From Spirochaetaceae bacterium (lineage in GTDB: Bacteria; Spirochaetota; Spirochaetia; B11-G9), in contig JAUVLL010000026.1 of assembly GCA_030600745.1 (NCBI GenBank), forward strand, positions 1 through 15,516: DNA of 15,516 bases, read 5' to 3'. How positions within the stretch are numbered: position 1 is the first letter of the stretch; every line of letters begins with the position of its first letter. Made by a program: the position numbers and the translations under genes. Of this stretch, positions 1 to 8,959 are shown in pieces. The notes beneath the pieces were generated by a model. That model searched no databases and was not told the origin of the DNA. It saw nothing but the letters and a program-made list of their open reading frames with translations.

Positions 1-1146
1 GATATTTTTTGTAACGAGAATTCCGGGTGGCTAAATGACTTTACTCTTTTTGTAGCAATTAAAGAACATTATGATGCAAAAGCTGAAAAAGAAAATGCGC
101 AGGATTCCCGCTGGAACTATTACTGGGATAGAAAAATCATCCTGAAGCAGAAGAAAGCAGAAGCAGAATGGATAGAAAGGTATAAATATCAGATAGAAAT
201 AAAGAAGGTTCTTCAATACTTCTTTTATAGCCAATGGATAAGCCTTAAACAATATGCCAACAGTAAAGGTATAAGCATTATTGGTGATATACCTATCTAT
301 GTTGCAGCATGCAGTTCTGATCTGTGGAGTAACAGAAAGATGTTCCATGTAGATAATGATGGACATCAAACTGTTGTTGCAGGAGTACCCCCTGACTATT
401 TCAGTAAAACCGGGCAACTATGGGGGAACCCAATCTATAAATGGGAAGCACATGAAGCGGATGGATTTTCCTGGTGGATCAGCCGAATACAGGGAATGTT
501 AAAAATGGTAGATATAGTCAGAATTGATCATTTTATTGGACTTGAGGCCTACTGGGAAGTTTCTGCAGATGCACCAACAGCAGAAACAGGAAAATGGGTT
601 AAGGCTCCTGGAAGAAAAATGTTTAATACCCTTAAAGCAAAACTTGGAGATCTACCCATTATTGCTGAGGATCTTGGAGTTCTGACAAAGGATGTTGAAG
701 CATTAAGAGATGATTTTGAGTTTCCTGGAATGAAAATCCTTCAGTTTGCATTTACATTCAAGGATAATGGGAACCAGGACAGCATTAATATGTTCCTGCC
801 TTTTAGATATTCTCCAAATACTGTTGTTTACACCGGTACTCACGATAATGATACAACAAGGGGCTGGTATAATTCTATAAGTAATAGAGAACAGGATCTT
901 GTACGAAGATATCTTGGCCGTCCCGATAATGATATAGTGTGGGATCTTATTCGGGAAGCTCTTTCTTCGGTTTCAAACTATGCCATAATACCAATGCAGG
1001 ATATTCTGAATCTTGGTACAGAAGCGAGAATGAATACACCATCTATCCTTGGGGACTCCAACTGGTCATGGAGGATGCTGGATAATGATATGGCTGATTT
1101 TACTGCTGATCGTCTAAAAGGACTGATCGATCTGTATGGAAGATAG
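1..1146 (+). CDS. malQ: 4-alpha-glucanotransferase (amylomaltase), 5'-truncated by window edge
   Basis: GH77 disproportionating enzyme of the cytoplasm: it cleaves an alpha-1,4 glucan, holds the donor as a covalent glycosyl-enzyme and transfers it to another maltooligosaccharide or glucose. The reading frame is open from base 1, so the gene starts upstream; 381 residues are visible of a family length near 500, so about 120 N-terminal residues are missing. Seen motifs: IIGDIPIYVA (bases 268-306), VRIDHF with the nucleophile Asp at 526-528, IIAEDLG with the acid/base Glu at 667-669, and GTHDNDTTRGW with the third active-site Asp at 844-846. The C-terminal NTPS..GDSNWSWR segment is the usual sugar-binding end. 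All three catalytic carboxylates are present, so the enzyme should be active. It overlaps the next gene by 11 bases, which suggests co-transcription. Confidence 0.96.
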   Translation, partial: DIFCNENSGWLNDFTLFVAIKEHYDAKAEKENAQDSRWNYYWDRKIILKQKKAEAEWIERYKYQIEIKKVLQYFFYSQWISLKQYANSKGISIIGDIPIYVAACSSDLWSNRKMFHVDNDGHQTVVAGVPPDYFSKTGQLWGNPIYKWEAHEADGFSWWISRIQGMLKMVDIVRIDHFIGLEAYWEVSADAPTAETGKWVKAPGRKMFNTLKAKLGDLPIIAEDLGVLTKDVEALRDDFEFPGMKILQFAFTFKDNGNQDSINMFLPFRYSPNTVVYTGTHDNDTTRGWYNSISNREQDLVRRYLGRPDNDIVWDLIREALSSVSNYAIIPMQDILNLGTEARMNTPSILGDSNWSWRMLDNDMADFTADRLKGLIDLYGR

Positions 1147-1753
1147 AAAACGGATTGTAGCCAATCATTATGAACCTCTGTTAAATAAATATTCCAGAGG
1201 ATATGAGATTCTTGATTGGGATAGCCTTATAGGTCAGATAAAAAGATTTGAGGTTCTTTCTGATAACATCGAACTTACGGGGAAAAAATTATTGGATGTC
1301 GGTTGTGGGACAGGTGATCTTTATGGATTTTTTATCCGTCTGGGGTTGACTGCTGATTATTATGGAATCGATATTCTTCCAAAAATGGTTGATAGGGCCC
1401 ATGAAATACATCCTGAAGGACGATTTTTCACAGGTGATATTTTTAGAGAATCACCTTTTAGTAAAAAACAGTTTGATATTGTTTTTTGTTCTGGAGTATT
1501 TAACTTGAATATGGGTGATAATGAGATTTTTCTAAAAAAGGCTCTTCCTGTGTTTTTTAATCATGCTAAATCCATGGTTGTTTTTAATCTTCTTGAAGGG
1601 GGGGACTATGCCGGCAATAACAAGTATTTCTTTTTTAATCAGAAGGATGTACTCCACTGGATAAGGGAGTATAGTGACAATGTGAAGGCTGTAACTGGTT
1701 ATGTTTCAAATGATTTTACAATAATAGCGGAAGTAAGGGAAGGAGACCGGTAG
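1136..1753 (+). CDS. class I SAM-dependent methyltransferase, substrate unknown
   Basis: A 205-residue Rossmann-fold methyltransferase, probably soluble. Motif I, the SAM-binding glycine loop DVGCGTG, is at residues 54-60. The acidic end of strand 2 (YYGIDI, Asp79) should bind the ribose hydroxyls. TGDIF at 99-103 is the adenine-side loop, and FDIVFCSGVFNL at 113-124 is motif IV/post-motif. There is no extra domain, and nothing identifies the methyl acceptor; the fold is shared by small-molecule, lipid and RNA methyltransferases. The ATG lies inside the last codons of malQ in another frame (11-base overlap). A weak AAAAGGA lies about 13 bases upstream, so translation is probably coupled to malQ. 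The stop codon lies in the loop of a hairpin (1742-1762). Confidence 0.85.
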   Translation: MEDRKRIVANHYEPLLNKYSRGYEILDWDSLIGQIKRFEVLSDNIELTGKKLLDVGCGTGDLYGFFIRLGLTADYYGIDILPKMVDRAHEIHPEGRFFTGDIFRESPFSKKQFDIVFCSGVFNLNMGDNEIFLKKALPVFFNHAKSMVVFNLLEGGDYAGNNKYFFFNQKDVLHWIREYSDNVKAVTGYVSNDFTIIAEVREGDR

Positions 1754-1762
1754 ACGGTCTCC
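1742..1762 (+). terminator. hairpin between convergent genes, possible terminator
   Basis: GGAGACCG (1742-1749), a 5-base loop, and CGGTCTCC (1755-1762) form a perfect 8-bp GC-containing stem. It sits between the convergent methyltransferase and trpB genes, and the methyltransferase TAG falls inside the loop. The tract after it is TGTTTCC on the plus strand and TTCCCTT on the minus strand. Neither is a strong U-run, so this is a moderate rather than a classical intrinsic terminator, possibly used from both sides. Confidence 0.45.
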
Positions 1763-1781
1763 TGTTTCCAACCTCCCCTTC

Positions 1782-2993
1782 CTAATCTATTCCGTATTCT
1801 TTCCCGTAGTGTTCTGTAATAAAATCTATATCTTTATCACCTCTGCCGGAAAGATTCATGAGAATTGTTTCTTCTTTTGGAAGCTCGGCCGCAAGCTTTA
1901 TGGCATATGCAATCGCATGGGCGCTTTCCATTGCTGGAATAATACCTTCTTCCCGGGAGAGTTCAAAAAAGGCATCTATGGCTTCTTTATCGTTGATTGT
2001 AGTGTACTGCACCCGCTCTATCCCCTTCAGATAGCTGTGTTCCGGTCCTACACCAGGGTAGTCCAGCCCACTGGCAACTGAATATACCGGTAGAGGATTC
2101 CCTTCATCATCCTGCAGAAGTAAGCATTTAAATCCGTGGATTATTCCAGGTTTCCCAAGGGTCATCGTTGCTGCATGTTCTCCATCCTTGAATCCGATTC
2201 CTGACGGCTCAACTCCGTACATTTTTACAGATTCATCATCCATGAAGGCTGTAAACAGACCTATAGCATTGGAGCCGCCGCCGACACAAGCCATAAGATT
2301 ATTCGGCAGACCACCGGGGCTTGCAGCAAATTGTTTTTTAGCTTCAATACCTACTATAGTCTGGAAATCTCTTACCATCATCGGAAATGGATGGGGGCCT
2401 ACAACTGACCCTATTGCGTAGAACTGGGTGACAGTATCCTGAACATAGGCAGTAAAAGCCTCATCTACTGCTTCCTTAAGGGTTTTAAGACCTGAACTGA
2501 CCGGAATTACTTTTGCTCCAAGTATCTTCATCCTTATTACATTTGGATGTTCCTTGATAATATCAACTTCACCCATATAGATATCGCATTCCAATCCAAG
2601 CAGAGCTGCTGCTGTTGCAAGGGCTACACCGTGCTGCCCTGCACCGGTTTCTGCAATTACCTTTTTTTTGCCCATTTTTTTTGCAAGAAGTACTTCTCCA
2701 AGACAATGATTTATCTTATGGGCACCCGTATGATTAAGATCCTCTCTTTTCATATATATCTGTGCGCCACCGACCTTTTTCGATAGGTTGCGGGCATAGA
2801 AAATAGGGCTGGGGCGTCCAACATAATCCTGATACAGGGCTGTAAGCTCTCCCTGAAAATCCGGACTCTTACTAATCTCTTCATATGTCTTTGTAATTTC
2901 ATCCATTACGGGCTGAAGATCCGGCGGCAGAAAGCTTCCTCCATATTCTCCAAAGAATCCTTTATTATCCGGTCTTTTTACTAATGTATTCAT
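1782..2993 (-). CDS. trpB: tryptophan synthase beta chain, solitary
   Basis: PLP enzyme condensing indole with L-serine to give tryptophan. It has 403 residues, normal for TrpB. Seen: GFFGEYGG at 12-19, HTGAHKINH at 88-96 with PLP lysine K93, AETGAGQHG at 114-122 with catalytic E115, GGGSNAIG at 238-245 binding the PLP phosphate, SGLDYPGVGPEH at 308-319, and SGRGDKD at 382-388 contacting the pyridine nitrogen. All expected catalytic residues are present. The start ATG is preceded by GGAGGA (plus-strand 2998-3003) at good spacing and by a sigma70-like promoter. No trpA or other trp gene is adjacent, so it may act as a stand-alone indole-salvage synthase or pair with a TrpA encoded elsewhere. 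It is convergent with malQ/methyltransferase and codirectional with the distant efflux operon. Confidence 0.96.
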   Translation of the reverse strand: MNTLVKRPDNKGFFGEYGGSFLPPDLQPVMDEITKTYEEISKSPDFQGELTALYQDYVGRPSPIFYARNLSKKVGGAQIYMKREDLNHTGAHKINHCLGEVLLAKKMGKKKVIAETGAGQHGVALATAAALLGLECDIYMGEVDIIKEHPNVIRMKILGAKVIPVSSGLKTLKEAVDEAFTAYVQDTVTQFYAIGSVVGPHPFPMMVRDFQTIVGIEAKKQFAASPGGLPNNLMACVGGGSNAIGLFTAFMDDESVKMYGVEPSGIGFKDGEHAATMTLGKPGIIHGFKCLLLQDDEGNPLPVYSVASGLDYPGVGPEHSYLKGIERVQYTTINDKEAIDAFFELSREEGIIPAMESAHAIAYAIKLAAELPKEETILMNLSGRGDKDIDFITEHYGKEYGID

Positions 2994-3038
2994 GTTATCC
3001 TCCAGGCATCTGTGTGTAGAAACGTTACTATTGATAGA

Positions 3039-3067
3039 AACATAAAGGATATTGTAATTTGTGTCAA
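3039..3067 (-). promoter_or_regulatory. sigma70-type promoter of trpB
   Basis: On the minus strand TTGACA (3067-3062) is followed after 17 bases by TATGTT (3044-3039). The -35 box is perfect and the -10 box matches 4 of 6. It lies about 45 bases before the trpB start codon, with a Shine-Dalgarno GGAGGA between. No tryptophan-rich leader peptide or attenuator was seen in the short leader. Confidence 0.6.
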
Positions 3068-3116
3068 GAGAATTTAAAAAAAATGAAAAATGAAAAACAA
3101 TTAATTATGAATCCAC

Positions 3117-3253
<137 letters not shown>

Positions 3254-3291
3254 ACCGGATTTTTCTTCAGCCTCATTAAATGTTTCTTTGC

Positions 3292-6200
3292 TTATTCTAA
3301 AGTTGAAACTGTCTGTTCCTGCTTCTCCAGCTCAGTAGCCTCCTCTTTGGTGAATAATTTGTAGAGCACCGGAACGATAATCAGGGTTAACAATGTTGAT
3401 GTCATAAGACCTCCGATAATTGTCAAGGCCATTGGCTTCCACAAGTCACTACCGCCGCGAAGGAGGAGCGGTAAAAGACCGCCAATTGTCGTGCATACAG
3501 TGAAGATAATCGGTACAAAGCGTACCTCCCCCGCCTTCTTAACCGCGTTGACCACATTCATACCTCCGGAACGTAGCTGATTGGCATAATCCACCAGAAT
3601 AATCGAATTGTTAATGACAATACCGGCCAGGGAAGTCAGGCCGATCAGGGCGGAGAAGGAAAACTGGGTTTTTGTCAGGAACAAAGCAAGTATCGATCCG
3701 ATTATTGCCAGAGGAATGGCGGAAAAGATGATCAGCGGTTGTCGTATGGATTTGAACTGAAAAACAAGTACTCCGAAAATGGCAATGATAGCGATCAGGA
3801 AAGATTGCCCCAGTCCCCCAAAAGATTCACCTGTTGTTTCCATTTCCCCGGAAACATGATAACGATAACCCTCCGGAAGGGGGAACTTATGAAGCTCGTT
3901 AATGATGGCCGTGGTCAGATTATTCACGTTATAACCCTCTGCTCCATCGGCCGTGATTGTTACAGCTCGTTCAAGATTGAAATGATCTACTCTGAGAGAA
4001 CTTGATTTGAATTCAATCTTCGCCACTTGTTTTAATTGCACATGGTTTCCTGCCGCAGTTGGCACATAGATTCTATCGAGATCCTCTATACTGATTTTAT
4101 CTCCCATTGGGAGCCGGGCAACAATATCAAACTCCTCACCATCAGGATCACGGTAGCTGGAGACAGTTATTCCAGTAATACCGGTTCTTACTATTCGATC
4201 GATATCATACAGATTTATACCCAGAACGGCCGCCTTCTCTCTGTTTATTTTAATCTGAATATCAGTATTGCGGTAGTTCAGAGGGTTATCCACATTAATA
4301 ATACCCTCAATATTATTAAAAATCCGTTCCGCATTCAGGCTAAGGGACTGCAGAACATCTATTTTTTTACCAATAATTTTTATTGCAATCGGTGCCTCAT
4401 TAACACCGCCCTTTTGAATCTCTTTAACCTCAATGCGGGCTCCCGGGTAATCGGCAAATCTTTTTCTTAGGTTTCCAACTATAGATCTAAAGGTATCGAG
4501 ATATTCTTCTTTAATATCCACTACTATCTGGGCATGATCGGCTTTCTCAGCTTCAGGAATTATATTGTTAAATATACGGGGATTTCCCCTGCCAACATTT
4601 GTGGCATAAAGTTCAACTTCATCCATATCTGCCAGAATGGTTTCAACATATCTGGCCGTTTCATCAGTAGTATGGAGATTGGTCCCCGCTGGTGTATTGA
4701 TATTTATAAAAAACTGCGACTTATCAGCCAAACCGAACATACTAACATCAATAAATCTGAATAAAGAAACACTGAAAAACAAGGCAATTAAAGCAATACC
4801 TATTATACGTACCGGATGACTAAGAGACCATGCAAGCATTTTTCTATATGGTCCCTGAATAAAATTATTAAGTTTTTTCTGAAAATAATTTTCTTTAACT
4901 ACAGTTTTTCCCTTTAGAATCTTACTCGAAAGCATTGGTACATAGGTCAATGCCAGAATAAGAGATACACTAAGTGTGTAGATAACTGTCAGGGGCATAC
5001 TGTATATATATTCACCGGCTATGTCTTTCATTAACAGGATCGGCATAAAAGCAAGACAAGTGGTAATCGTTCCCATAACTATGGCGGATGTAATCTGACC
5101 CGTACCGGATATGGACGCTTCCCATGAGGATTTACCCTCTTTCATATGGCGGCTTATATTTTCAGATACAACAATTGCATTGTCTACCAACAGTCCGAGG
5201 GAAACAATCAATCCTGTAATGGTCATTTCCTGAACGCCAAACCCGGACAGCCCAACCAGACCCAATGCAATAATAATAGACAGCGGAATTGTAAACATTA
5301 CAATAATGGAAAGCCTTAATGCAATACCAGTAAGGATAATAATACCGACTACAATAATTGCAAGAATCAGGTTGGAGAAGAAATCATTAATTGATTTGTT
5401 CACACTTTTTGATTGGTCAAATACGGTATACAGAGCCATTGAGTCCGGTAACCTGCTTTTGAACTGGCTGACTTTGTTTTTTGCTTCTTTGCTTATATCG
5501 AATATGTTGGTTCCGCTTTTACGATTGGCTGTTAAAAAGATAGCCCTCTCACCATTGAATCTGGCAAAATAATCCAGGTCTTCATAAGAGATATCTACAG
5601 CAGCTATGTCTTTTAAATAGAGGTATTGACCTTGTCCCACCGGGATAGTTGTGTTTTTAATGTCTTCTATTGATTCAAACGAACCGCTGGTTTTGATATT
5701 AAACTTGCGGGTACTCAGGTTGATACTGCCGCCGGGAAGATTGTAATTAGTACTCTGTATTGCTCCCAAAATATTGTTAAGCGGAATGTTCATCTTTGCC
5801 AGCTTTTCCATATCGAGGGAAATACGAACTTCCTGTTCAGGGTAAGCCGAAATTTCAACTTCCTGTATACCATTTATAAGTTCCAGCGCATCCTGCAATT
5901 CTTCAAATTCATCCTGCATCTCGGAATATTCCGCCGTCCCGGAGACAAGGGCAAACTGCATGATAGCTACATTGGCTAATTCGAATTTATGTGTATGGAC
6001 AACTACACCCTCCGGAAGATCGTTTACCACTGTGTTTAACTGTTCAGTAACATCGGAATGTTTCTCGTCCGGATCCACACCAAACAGAAATTCGATATTG
6101 ATGTGGGATACACCATTAGTGCTGCTGGAGCTGATATTATCAATATCATCCAGCTTATTCAAAACATCTTCTATTGGCGCGACAATTAACTCTTCCATAT

Positions 6201-6372
6201 CCTGTGGATCAGCACCAGGGTAGGTAACCACAATTCCAGTGCCTGGAGCAATTACCGGAGGATCTTCGGCTTTTGACATATTCCGATATGTAGCAGCACC
6301 GAACACAAGCAGAATAATTGTAACAACCAGGGTGAAATAATAATTTTCTACAGCAAATTTTGTCAACTTCAT
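3292..6372 (-). CDS. RND efflux pump permease (AcrB/HAE1-type)
   Basis: Inner-membrane proton-driven drug/solute exporter, the motor of a tripartite pump. At 1026 residues it is full length for the family. TM1 is at about 11-29, a large periplasmic loop follows, TM2-TM4 span about 334-405, and a second large periplasmic loop and C-terminal membrane block complete the duplicated layout. The TM4 proton-relay motif reads LGLLVDNAIVVSENI, with D397 kept but Asn398 where AcrB has Asp408. TM10 reads GIVINNSIILVDY (about 917-929), with Asn where AcrB has Lys940. So the relay is the reduced D/N plus N type, known in many RND permeases outside the classical AcrB group. Its start codon overlaps the adaptor stop by one base (TAATG), and an AGGAG lies inside the end of the adaptor gene, so translation is coupled. 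Substrate cannot be read from sequence. Confidence 0.95.
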   Translation of the reverse strand: MKLTKFAVENYYFTLVVTIILLVFGAATYRNMSKAEDPPVIAPGTGIVVTYPGADPQDMEELIVAPIEDVLNKLDDIDNISSSSTNGVSHINIEFLFGVDPDEKHSDVTEQLNTVVNDLPEGVVVHTHKFELANVAIMQFALVSGTAEYSEMQDEFEELQDALELINGIQEVEISAYPEQEVRISLDMEKLAKMNIPLNNILGAIQSTNYNLPGGSINLSTRKFNIKTSGSFESIEDIKNTTIPVGQGQYLYLKDIAAVDISYEDLDYFARFNGERAIFLTANRKSGTNIFDISKEAKNKVSQFKSRLPDSMALYTVFDQSKSVNKSINDFFSNLILAIIVVGIIILTGIALRLSIIVMFTIPLSIIIALGLVGLSGFGVQEMTITGLIVSLGLLVDNAIVVSENISRHMKEGKSSWEASISGTGQITSAIVMGTITTCLAFMPILLMKDIAGEYIYSMPLTVIYTLSVSLILALTYVPMLSSKILKGKTVVKENYFQKKLNNFIQGPYRKMLAWSLSHPVRIIGIALIALFFSVSLFRFIDVSMFGLADKSQFFININTPAGTNLHTTDETARYVETILADMDEVELYATNVGRGNPRIFNNIIPEAEKADHAQIVVDIKEEYLDTFRSIVGNLRKRFADYPGARIEVKEIQKGGVNEAPIAIKIIGKKIDVLQSLSLNAERIFNNIEGIINVDNPLNYRNTDIQIKINREKAAVLGINLYDIDRIVRTGITGITVSSYRDPDGEEFDIVARLPMGDKISIEDLDRIYVPTAAGNHVQLKQVAKIEFKSSSLRVDHFNLERAVTITADGAEGYNVNNLTTAIINELHKFPLPEGYRYHVSGEMETTGESFGGLGQSFLIAIIAIFGVLVFQFKSIRQPLIIFSAIPLAIIGSILALFLTKTQFSFSALIGLTSLAGIVINNSIILVDYANQLRSGGMNVVNAVKKAGEVRFVPIIFTVCTTIGGLLPLLLRGGSDLWKPMALTIIGGLMTSTLLTLIIVPVLYKLFTKEEATELEKQEQTVSTLE

Positions 6373-7439
6373 TACTTATCTCCTGTTTCTTTACTAATCC
6401 TGATCTTTGAGCCATTCCGGAGATAGGAAACTCCTGAGGTGATAACTTCGCTTGTCTTTTCCAGACCTGACGCTATAGCCACTTGTTCTTCGAAAATTTG
6501 AGCTATCTTTACGGAAACCCTGACTGCTTCTTTTTTGTCCGGGCCTGGAGTATATATATAACCCGAGGTACCGTTTACTTCTGCAAGGGCTTCTATAGGT
6601 ATCATATACATTCGATATTTCTCAGACGGAAATATATCTACAGTGGCAAACATTCCGGAAACAAGTTTATCTACCGGGTTAGGGAAGCTGAGCTCAATTT
6701 CATACAGCCCTGTTGTCTGTTCGGGAGTTTCAGCTACTTCGGAAACTTTAGCTTCAAACTTCTTTTCGGAATAAGCATCAAAGGCTATCAATGCGGAATC
6801 TCCAGGTTTGAGCTTAACAATATCCCTGTCTGTAACCGTTACCCGAACAATCCAGTTAATGTCGGCAGCGGCAAATATAAAAATTGGTTTTCCTGACTCA
6901 ACCAGTTCATTTGCCTCTGCATTACGCTTAAGAATTTTACCGTCTGAAGATGCAATTATAGTAGAATGTTTTAGATTAAATTCAGCAATGTCCAGGTTGG
7001 AAATTGCTATTTGTAAGCCGGTCCGGGCATCCTGAAGTTGTTCAAGGCTCGCTACATTATCATTATACAGTTTCTGTGCTCTCTCTGAATCCCTTTTACA
7101 TTTTTCGTAATTACTTTGTGCCTGGGCCACCTGGGCTTTTATTGGCAGAAGATTTAAATGGGCCAGGATCTGACCTTTTTTAACCGTCTGTCCTTCCTCG
7201 ACAAGAATCTTCTCTACAATTCCCCCGGTTAAGAAAGAAAGGTTTAGAACCTTCTTCATTGTAACCCTGCCGGAGGAACGAATGGGAAAAGAGATTTCGA
7301 GATTCTCAACCGGTGCGGTTTTAATTACAGTTGCGTAATTTTCCCGAACCACTGTTTCTTTTTTGGCGCTACAACCCAAAAATCCCCAAACTATAATAAA
7401 AACAAAAACTATACTGATTACAATTTTCTTATTTTCCAT
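6372..7439 (-). CDS. RND membrane-fusion (periplasmic adaptor) lipoprotein
   Basis: Periplasmic adaptor joining the RND permease to the outer-membrane channel. I start it at 7439 (355 residues) rather than at the in-frame ATG at 7472. The inner ATG has AAAGGAGAG six bases upstream and begins a clean lipoprotein signal (MENKK, hydrophobic stretch, then FLGC with Cys at residue 23). The outer ATG has no Shine-Dalgarno and would add 11 charged residues. The Phe-Leu-Gly-Cys lipobox is relaxed, as is common in spirochaetes. After it come a lipoyl-like half (GGIVEKILVEEGQTVKKGQ), an alpha-hairpin coiled coil (about residues 99-155), the second lipoyl half (ASSDGKIL), then beta-barrel and membrane-proximal domains. 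It lies 29 bases after the tolC-like stop and overlaps the permease start by one base. Confidence 0.92.
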   Translation of the reverse strand: MENKKIVISIVFVFIIVWGFLGCSAKKETVVRENYATVIKTAPVENLEISFPIRSSGRVTMKKVLNLSFLTGGIVEKILVEEGQTVKKGQILAHLNLLPIKAQVAQAQSNYEKCKRDSERAQKLYNDNVASLEQLQDARTGLQIAISNLDIAEFNLKHSTIIASSDGKILKRNAEANELVESGKPIFIFAAADINWIVRVTVTDRDIVKLKPGDSALIAFDAYSEKKFEAKVSEVAETPEQTTGLYEIELSFPNPVDKLVSGMFATVDIFPSEKYRMYMIPIEALAEVNGTSGYIYTPGPDKKEAVRVSVKIAQIFEEQVAIASGLEKTSEVITSGVSYLRNGSKIRISKETGDK

Positions 7440-7468
7440 TTCACTCTCCTTTACTGTTTCCTTTCCTG

Positions 7469-8869
7469 TCATAACTTTTGCCCATAAAGCTTATAGTTCA
7501 TTGCTTTTTCCAGGTAAGCTGCATATATTAGATAATCAATCATACTTATGGTGTGGTTCAACTCGGCTTCGGTCAATTCTGCTTGTGTAGAGTTATAGCT
7601 AAATTGACTTTCCATTCCGTTCTCATATTTTTTCAAAATGATTTTAAAATTTTCCCGGGCACTGTTTAATTGTTCTCCGGTTGTTATTATTGATTTCTCA
7701 GCTATGACTAAATCATCATAGCTTGCCTTCACATCAAGACGGATATTATTTACAATTTCCATTAGGTTCAGTTTTATACTTTCCATTTCAAGTTTTGATT
7801 GATTGATGAGCGATTTTTTCTGCATTCCGCTAAAAATATTCCACTCACCTATTATTGATGCACTCCAATAATCATTGTCCTGTGTAAACTCAAACTCTTC
7901 CCCCTGATAACCATACTCAAAGACCCCTGTAACAGTTGGGAAACGGGAGCTTTGATTTAACTGGAGTTCACTATTGGCAATCCCCAAAGTATTTTTCAGG
8001 AGTCTTATCTCTTCACGATTGCTTAAAGCAATTTCCTCTGCTTCGTCAGGGGAAATAGTAAGACTTGTTTCTTTTAACAGCAGAAAGTCTTCTGCAATCA
8101 TCTTATTCTCGATTTCAATGGGTTCCGAAAGGGAACGATTTAGAAGAAAATTGAAATACGAAGCAGAGAAGCTTAGTCTTCTCTCCACAGAAGTTCGTTT
8201 TTGTTTTAGTTCAGCTATTTGGGTCCTGGCACTGAAGACCACTTCTTCTGTTTTAACACCACTTTCAACAAGTTTCCTGCTTACATCGAGATTCTCATTA
8301 GCCAGCTCCAACATCCTGTCCAATATTTCAATGGATCTGATAGCCTTTAGATAATTGTAATAAGCCTCTTTAATCATTAGGATTAGTTCACTCCTATATA
8401 TATTTCTTTCGATTGTGCTTATCTGATTCAGGCCGGATTGTATTTTGTGATTGTAATATATACATGTGTTAAATAGAGGCTGTATAATTTCGATTGATGT
8501 TTGATAATCATCTTCCGGAGTCAGGGCTATATTTAGATTATCCATATCCGTAGGGAATGTCGGTGCTCCCAATAATCCATTCAATGTGCCATAAACAGGG
8601 TTCAGCATATCGCCCATGGGAAGATTCATCTCTCTTCCTCCCTCTGAATAAGTGTAACGTGAACTGAGAGTGATGGAAGGAAAAAACATCCCCCGGGCTT
8701 CTTTAAGGATTTCTGTGCTCTTTTCGACTTCAATTTGTTTTTGCTTCAGTACAATGTTGCTCTCCAATCCGATCCTGATATAATGATCAAGAAGGGTTTC
8801 GGCAGGCAGTTCCAGACAGAGTAGCGGAACCATCAGACCAATTAATATATGAACTTTTCTAATCACCAT
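7469..8869 (-). CDS. TolC-like outer-membrane efflux channel
   Basis: Outer-membrane/periplasmic tunnel of the tripartite pump. It has 466 residues with an N-terminal signal peptide (hydrophobic residues about 7-20, likely cleavage after LPA near residue 23). The mature part has the two-fold repeated TolC architecture: long alpha-helices rich in Glu, Lys and Asn (about 40-60, 150-230, 270-310 and 370-460) alternating with strands such as FFPSITLSSRYTYS and FPTVTGVFEYGY. These are the two outer-membrane strand regions in OEP-family proteins. The start is supported by AAAAGGAGAAAT immediately upstream. It is the first structural gene after tetR, 90 bases downstream, with its own candidate operator in the gap. 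The protein is family-level only; the symbol tolC is not assigned because orthology cannot be shown. Confidence 0.92.
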   Translation of the reverse strand: MVIRKVHILIGLMVPLLCLELPAETLLDHYIRIGLESNIVLKQKQIEVEKSTEILKEARGMFFPSITLSSRYTYSEGGREMNLPMGDMLNPVYGTLNGLLGAPTFPTDMDNLNIALTPEDDYQTSIEIIQPLFNTCIYYNHKIQSGLNQISTIERNIYRSELILMIKEAYYNYLKAIRSIEILDRMLELANENLDVSRKLVESGVKTEEVVFSARTQIAELKQKRTSVERRLSFSASYFNFLLNRSLSEPIEIENKMIAEDFLLLKETSLTISPDEAEEIALSNREEIRLLKNTLGIANSELQLNQSSRFPTVTGVFEYGYQGEEFEFTQDNDYWSASIIGEWNIFSGMQKKSLINQSKLEMESIKLNLMEIVNNIRLDVKASYDDLVIAEKSIITTGEQLNSARENFKIILKKYENGMESQFSYNSTQAELTEAELNHTISMIDYLIYAAYLEKAMNYKLYGQKL

Positions 8870-8920
8870 ATTTCTCCTTTTCTTTTTGTTTCAATTTTTC
8901 ATTAACAATAAATGATTCTA

Positions 8921-8952
8921 AACATACCGACTGTTTAGTACGTGTATGACAA
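8921..8952 (-). promoter_or_regulatory. TetR operator candidate and possible promoter before the tolC-like gene
   Basis: CATACCGACTG (8923-8933) repeats exactly at 9562-9572 before tetR, and the match continues as T.AGT. The 18-base core 8926-8943 is an imperfect palindrome (5 of 9 pairs). On the minus strand a TTGTCA (8952-8947) and a TATGTT (8926-8921) flank it with a 20-base spacer, longer than usual for sigma70. The operator assignment rests on the repeat; the promoter assignment is weak. Confidence 0.5.
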
Positions 8953-8959
8953 AAAAATT

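Noticed and set aside
31..417. Minus-strand open frame of 128 codons across the malQ coding region
   Set aside because: It is a shadow of malQ: the plus-strand frame here is open to the window edge and carries clear GH77 motifs, while the minus-strand product is low-complexity and hydrophobic.
6209..6415. 68-codon minus-strand frame at the adaptor/permease junction
   Set aside because: It lies in another frame across the well-supported start of the RND permease and end of the adaptor, and has no recognisable features.
7440..7472. Upstream ATG at 7472 as the start of the membrane-fusion protein
   Set aside because: It has no Shine-Dalgarno and overlaps the tolC-like stop. The ATG at 7439 has AAAGGAGAG and gives a proper lipoprotein signal.
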